A stretch of DNA of 35,206 bases from Bacteroidales bacterium (GTDB taxonomy: Bacteria > Bacteroidota > Bacteroidia > Bacteroidales > FEN-979), in contig JADGPR010000001.1 of the NCBI GenBank assembly GCA_017882335.1, forward strand, positions 91,172 through 126,377, written 5' to 3'. Position numbers and translations under genes: made by a program. The notes beneath the pieces were generated by a model, which was given only the letters and a program-made list of their open reading frames with translations, did not search any database and had not been told where the DNA came from. Of the stretch, positions 30,783-35,206 are shown piece after piece (position 1 is the first letter of the stretch; the number at the start of each line of letters is the position of its first letter).

Positions 30783-32747
30783 ATGATAAGAGGATTTTTT
30801 TTCGCAACATTGATTTTCCTAGCGCAATTTTGTTTTGGCGCCATCGATCCTATGCAGGACCTGATCCGGTCGGCCGGAGATGCAACCGTTTATCCGAATG
30901 ATAACCTGCTGGTGGTTTTCGACACCACACGGGTAGATGTCAAAGAATCGGGACTGAGTTATGTCTGGACCCATACCCTGACCAAAATCCTGAATGCCAA
31001 AGGAGCCTTTGACCAGAGCGTGGTAAAATTCGGGTACGATCCGCTTTCGGCTTATGTCGACATCAAAAAAGTGGTGATCTATAAAAAAGACGGAACCATC
31101 CGCAACCTCGACATGCTGAATGTGATGGATTACCCCGCACCTGCAAGGATGATCTACTGGGGCGCAAGGGAAAAAATGATCGAAATCGGAAGGCTCGACC
31201 CCGGGGATGCTGTGGAGGTGGTTCAATTCAAGAAAGGGTTCACCTATGCTTTGCTGGAACAAGGAGAGGACGATGACAGGAAATACATCCCTCCCATGAA
31301 AGGCCATTATTACGACATTGTCGAGTTCTGGAGCGGGAACCCGGTAAAGATCCGGGTATACCAGATAGAGGTGCCCAAAGACAAACCCCTGCAATATCAG
31401 GTTTACAATGGAGAAGTGCAGTCGTCGGTATTGTTCCGGGAGGATAAAAACGTTTATACTTTTACCAAGAAAGATATCGTTCCTTTTAAACCCGAGCCAC
31501 ATGGTGTTGCAGCATCGGATGTTGCGACCAAGTTACTTCTTTCCACAAGCCCCGACTGGTTTGCAAAATCCCGCTGGTTCTACAAGGTTAATGAAGATTT
31601 CGGCAGTTTTGATGTTACCCCCGATATCCAGGCCAAGGTGAACGAGATCCTCAAAAGTGCGAAGAATGAAATGGATTCCGTTTCCCTTCTGACCCACTGG
31701 GTAGCCGATGAGGTTCGTTATTCCGGTATTTCCATGGGTTGCGGCGAAGGTTATACGTTGCATAAAGGAGCGATGACCTTCAGTGACCGTTGTGGCGTTT
31801 GCAAGGATAAAGCCGGTATGCTGATCACCATGTTACGTGCAGCCGGTTTCAAATCGTATCCCGCCATGACCATGGCCGGTTCGAGGATCGATTACATTCC
31901 TGCCGATCAGTTCAACCACAGCGTGACCGTTGTAAAACTGAAAGACGGAAAATACCATCTGCTGGACCCGACCTGGGTTCCTTTTGTCAGGGAATTGTGG
32001 TCGAGCGCCGAGCAGCAGCAACAATACCTGATGGGCGTTCCCGGAGGCGCTGACCTGGCCACCACCCCGCTTTCAGCACCCGAGAACCATTTCCTGAAGA
32101 TCGAAGGGAAGTCATCCTTGTCGGCAGACGGAACCCTGACCGGGATCCTTACGGTCTCTGCGGAAGGCCAGACCGATGCCGGGATCCGCGGGATGTTCCG
32201 GAATTCCAACAAAACACAATGGAACCAGAATGTGGAAAAGGAGATCCTGAAAATATCGCCCCTGGCCGAGGTCACACGTATAGAATATACCGACCCCATT
32301 GATTACAAATCCGGCCCTATCCGGATCACCGTTGAATACAGGATCCCTGAATATGCGCTTGTTTCCGGTGACCAGGTCCTTTTTACGCCGGTCATGGCTT
32401 CCAATGTGTTTAAAAATTACCAGCCGCACCTGTTCTTTGAAACGTGGATGAAAGAACGAAAATTTCCCTTCCGCGACCGTTGTTCACGATCGGTTGAACT
32501 CAATGAATCCATCCAACTTCCGGGAAATTCAAAAAGTGTTTACCTGCCGGAAGCTAAAAATAACACAGGCGATTTTTGTTCCTTTCAAGGCGGATACGAT
32601 TGGAAAGACCATATGCTGACATTGAACGAAAAGATCGTCCTCGGAAAACGCATTTATGACGCAAAAAACTGGACTGAATTCCGTGATGCAGTGACTTCAC
32701 AGGGTTCTTTTGCAGATGATCCCGTTGTTTTCCGTCTTCAAAACTAA
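30783..32747 (+). CDS. Exported DUF3857 and transglutaminase-like domain protein
   Basis: This 654-residue protein has a signal peptide (about 1-19), an N-terminal DUF3857 domain (about 45-230) and a transglutaminase-like core. The core has a plausible triad: Cys340 (or Cys337) in DRCGVCKDKAGMLITMLRAAG, His379 in FNHSVTVVKL and Asp395 in HLLDPTWVP. Members are thought to be periplasmic cysteine proteases or amidases or transglutaminases, but substrates are unknown. A beta-rich C-terminal part (about 430-654) follows. It is paired with a related gene 26 bp downstream that has lost the triad. Confidence 0.88.
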   Translation: MIRGFFFATLIFLAQFCFGAIDPMQDLIRSAGDATVYPNDNLLVVFDTTRVDVKESGLSYVWTHTLTKILNAKGAFDQSVVKFGYDPLSAYVDIKKVVIYKKDGTIRNLDMLNVMDYPAPARMIYWGAREKMIEIGRLDPGDAVEVVQFKKGFTYALLEQGEDDDRKYIPPMKGHYYDIVEFWSGNPVKIRVYQIEVPKDKPLQYQVYNGEVQSSVLFREDKNVYTFTKKDIVPFKPEPHGVAASDVATKLLLSTSPDWFAKSRWFYKVNEDFGSFDVTPDIQAKVNEILKSAKNEMDSVSLLTHWVADEVRYSGISMGCGEGYTLHKGAMTFSDRCGVCKDKAGMLITMLRAAGFKSYPAMTMAGSRIDYIPADQFNHSVTVVKLKDGKYHLLDPTWVPFVRELWSSAEQQQQYLMGVPGGADLATTPLSAPENHFLKIEGKSSLSADGTLTGILTVSAEGQTDAGIRGMFRNSNKTQWNQNVEKEILKISPLAEVTRIEYTDPIDYKSGPIRITVEYRIPEYALVSGDQVLFTPVMASNVFKNYQPHLFFETWMKERKFPFRDRCSRSVELNESIQLPGNSKSVYLPEAKNNTGDFCSFQGGYDWKDHMLTLNEKIVLGKRIYDAKNWTEFRDAVTSQGSFADDPVVFRLQN

Positions 32748-32773
32748 TTCCTCTATACGTTAAAAATGATTTT

Positions 32774-34600
32774 ATGAAAAAGATAATTTCCTTTCTTTTC
32801 TTTTCCGTTTTCTGCCTTCTGAATTCCGACTTCGTTTTCGCCCAGGATGAAAACTACGATGCCGTTTACCTGCAGCTAAAAAAAGAATACACGCTCAACC
32901 CCGATGGCAGCATAGATTACCGGTACATGAAAAAGCAGAAATTGCAGACCTACCGGTCATTTCATAATCTTTACGGGGAAACTTTCATTGTTTATCATCC
33001 CGATTTTCAAAGCCTGAGGGTGAATGAAGTTTATACGATCATGGCTGACGGCAAGAAAAATCCTTCTCCTGCGAATGCCTTCAATGAAGTCCTTCCCGGG
33101 TTTGCCGCCAATGCTCCTGCATACAACAAGCTGCGCGAGATGGTGATCACGCATGCGGGTACAGAACGCAATGCCGTTCTGAACATTGATTACGTGCTGC
33201 ATTCAAAGAAAGGGTTTTATCCCTGCCTGATGGGAAATGATTTGCTGTGTGAGGTGGAACCGGTAAAAGAACTGACCTTTATTATCCGGATTCATTCGGA
33301 AAGCAAACTGAATTTTTCGATCCTGAACAGTACAGCAACACCGGTTATTACCAAAGAGGGCGGCTTTCAGGTTTACACCTGGAAATTTACGAATGTCCCG
33401 GCAATCTCCACCGAAGACTTGCAGAAAGGCGGCAACGATCTTTACCCCCGCATCCTTTTCAGTACCGCGAAAGACAAGTCTGACCTGTACAAGGAATTCC
33501 AGAAACAGGCAGCATTTTCTTATGGTTTAAATACTGAGATGAAGAATATGGTTGCAGCCATATCCGCAGAAAACAAAGAAAAAGCAGATGTTATTCTGAA
33601 ACTCCAGGAAAAAGTGGTAACTGAACTCCGGCTGTATCCGGTTCCGCTGAGATATACCGGTTTTACCATCAGGACGGCACAGGAAACCTGGAACAGTAAT
33701 GGAGGAACACCTATTGAAAAAGCAGTACTCTTCGTTGCATTATTGAAAGAAGCCGGCGTGGAGGCAAATCCCGTATTCATGATCAGGAATAGCATGTATA
33801 ATGAATCCATCGGATCGCTGTTGGATATTGAGGATATCCTGGTGAAGGCAGAAGTACCCGGAACCGGGCCGGTTTATTTATCAGCAAACACCCTGAATTC
33901 CCAGAATTTGTTCCTCTGTTCACCCGAAAGGGTTTTCGTAGAATTACGCCAAAGGGATATCCGTATCGAAAAATCAACATCATTAAAAAATAAAATCAGG
34001 CTGGCCGGAACATTTACAGTGAATGAGAAAAACCAATTATCGGGAGATGTTTCCTTTTCGGAAGATAACGGGGCAAATCCTTATCTGATATTGCTCAGGG
34101 ACAAGAATAAGGCAAAATCCCTTATCGGAGGCGGATTATCCTCTTCCGATCTGAAGGATCCCGGTATTACAAAAATGGGAATGGACCAATCCTCTGTTGT
34201 AATAGCCGTTCAAAAAGATAAACCTTTTCGCAACGATTCGGATTATTATTTTCTCCAGTTACCATTCCTGACAAATGGCATTGAAAGCCTGGGCATCCAC
34301 CTGTTGCCCAAAGACCGCACCACGCCGCTGGAAATCGCATCAGTGATGGAAGAAAGCGACGACTTTACTTATTTGCTTCCGGATAAGATGAAACCCTTCA
34401 TACCGAATGAGAAAAAGGAACTGAAAAACAATACCGGAGTTTTCTCTTTTGAAGTGAAAACGAAAGGCGAAAAAGTGGTCATACACAAATCCCTAAAGCT
34501 GGAAAAAAGACTGATCCAACCCTCAGAATACGCAGAATTTAAGGCCTTAATGGATCACTGGAATGCTGACCGGTACCGGGAAGTGGTGTTTACGGAGTAA
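32774..34600 (+). CDS. Exported DUF3857 protein with degenerate transglutaminase domain
   Basis: The 608-residue product has a signal peptide (about 1-24, FVFAQ), DUF3857 (about 50-240) and a transglutaminase-like fold whose Cys position is Pro313 in GGTPIEKAVLFVALLKEAG. In the regions where the paralogue has catalytic His and Asp, this one reads IEDILVKAEV and YLSANTLN, so the site appears dead. It presumably works as a binding or regulatory partner of the active paralogue upstream, with which it is cotranscribed (26-bp gap). Function is otherwise unknown. Confidence 0.85.
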   Translation: MKKIISFLFFSVFCLLNSDFVFAQDENYDAVYLQLKKEYTLNPDGSIDYRYMKKQKLQTYRSFHNLYGETFIVYHPDFQSLRVNEVYTIMADGKKNPSPANAFNEVLPGFAANAPAYNKLREMVITHAGTERNAVLNIDYVLHSKKGFYPCLMGNDLLCEVEPVKELTFIIRIHSESKLNFSILNSTATPVITKEGGFQVYTWKFTNVPAISTEDLQKGGNDLYPRILFSTAKDKSDLYKEFQKQAAFSYGLNTEMKNMVAAISAENKEKADVILKLQEKVVTELRLYPVPLRYTGFTIRTAQETWNSNGGTPIEKAVLFVALLKEAGVEANPVFMIRNSMYNESIGSLLDIEDILVKAEVPGTGPVYLSANTLNSQNLFLCSPERVFVELRQRDIRIEKSTSLKNKIRLAGTFTVNEKNQLSGDVSFSEDNGANPYLILLRDKNKAKSLIGGGLSSSDLKDPGITKMGMDQSSVVIAVQKDKPFRNDSDYYFLQLPFLTNGIESLGIHLLPKDRTTPLEIASVMEESDDFTYLLPDKMKPFIPNEKKELKNNTGVFSFEVKTKGEKVVIHKSLKLEKRLIQPSEYAEFKALMDHWNADRYREVVFTE

Positions 34601-34682
34601 GGGAGGACAGTGAACTGAGGATGGAGGATCGAGGATTGAATGGGCGTACAATTGTATTGATGGAATGTAACAAACCGTAATG

Positions 34683-35206
34683 TTAATCAGTAATTACTAA
34701 TTTTCCGGTTGCAATCACTTTGTTATCCTGTGTTATCTTAACAAAATAAATCCCACTTGTCAGATTACCCCTTGCTATTTGTATTTTGCCATCCGAAACA
34801 GGATTTACCATTCTGATTTTTTGTCCGAACAGATTATAGATATTCATTTCGGCATTATTCAACACGGGGTCAAAATTAATTGTTGCCGAAGTGATGAACG
34901 GATTAGGATAAATAATCATATTCTGATCAGATTCCGTACCGGTTGTTAAAATAGGACTTGTTGTACTTTCTAATTTAGCAACAAACAGATCATTGGTTCC
35001 CAGGAAGGAATTTGTCAATGTTGTTTCTCCAAAAGCAAGAGAAGGACTGGTAAAATATCCGCCTGCAATCAAATTTCCCTCAGGATCAGTACAAATAGAA
35101 TATCCCGCATCATCATTACTGCCGCCAATACCTGTCGCCCAAACAACATCTCCTGAAGAAGTATATTCTACGATATAAAAATTCCGGTTTGGGGCAGCAT
35201 TATTTA
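34683..35206 (-). CDS. SBBP-repeat type IX secreted protein, C-terminal part (cut by window edge)
   Basis: The minus-strand frame is open from the window edge to the stop at 34683, giving the last 173 residues. The visible N-terminal part contains SBBP beta-propeller-like repeats (GGSNDDAGYSICTDPEGNLI and AGGYFTSPSLAFGETTLTNS). A linker leads to a Por/type IX sorting domain: MIIYPNPFITSATINFDPVL, MNIYNLFGQKI and SGIYFVKITQDNKVIATGKL. It is thus the end of a large surface or secreted protein. The TTG at 35072 is not the true start because the frame continues upstream. Confidence 0.88.
   Translation of the reverse strand, partial: NNAAPNRNFYIVEYTSSGDVVWATGIGGSNDDAGYSICTDPEGNLIAGGYFTSPSLAFGETTLTNSFLGTNDLFVAKLESTTSPILTTGTESDQNMIIYPNPFITSATINFDPVLNNAEMNIYNLFGQKIRMVNPVSDGKIQIARGNLTSGIYFVKITQDNKVIATGKLVITD

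Overview
The window is chromosomal DNA from an anaerobic-type member of the Bacteroidetes (probably Bacteroidales). The signs are the purH-mreB-mreC gene order, Bacteroidetes -7 promoter boxes (TAnnTTTG), an ECF sigma gene with the TGTAAC/CGTCTAA promoter, three secreted proteins with type IX secretion (Por) C-terminal domains, a MORN/YwqK-type protein and DUF3857-transglutaminase proteins. The exact taxon cannot be fixed from the sequence alone.

Layout. 1-2864 (minus): purH-mreB-mreC (mreC cut by the window edge). 2999-5890: an orphan MacB/FtsX-type permease, a ferritin-like protein, and mce-udk. 6076-7936: a TetR regulator with a perfect operator-like palindrome, then an exported YncE-like beta-propeller. 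7992-15590 (minus): a metal/metalloid locus. 16207-18009: an AT-rich secreted beta-helix protein. 18084-24476: tRNA-Ala(GGC), thpR, a small membrane protein, a large secreted BNR/PKD-like protein, an ECF sigma/anti-sigma pair and a fructosamine-kinase-like protein. 24480-26338 (minus): rpiB and a LutB-like Fe-S protein. A 566-bp AT-rich gap follows. 26905-34600 (plus): nadA, a MORN protein, an RluB-type pseudouridine synthase with a repeat-built N-terminus, and two DUF3857 paralogues. 34683-end (minus): the 3' end of another type IX cargo.

The main discovery is at 9171-10495: an intact hgcA-hgcB pair, the corrinoid protein and ferredoxin that make methylmercury. HgcA has the NVWCAAGK cap-helix motif, the C-terminal membrane domain and the TGTSTFTSLSGV segment. 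HgcB has two 4Fe-4S motifs, the VGCAAGII cysteine and a terminal vicinal cysteine pair. The pair sits inside an arsenic-type operon: ArsR, thioredoxin-type arsenate reductase, a rhodanese-fold protein lacking its catalytic Cys, a small Cys-rich membrane protein and a CcdA/DsbD-like thiol transporter lie upstream, and an ACR3 arsenite exporter downstream. Further upstream are a MacB-type ABC transporter and an exported thioredoxin-like protein. At least four products of this locus end in Cys-rich tails, three with vicinal CC, which suggests a thiol relay for soft metals. No merA or merB is visible.

A second theme is intergenic: the gaps of the metal operon and many others hold short-word tandem and palindromic repeats, two ~58-bp palindromes of one family, and a 22-bp-period degenerate array at 15780-15911.
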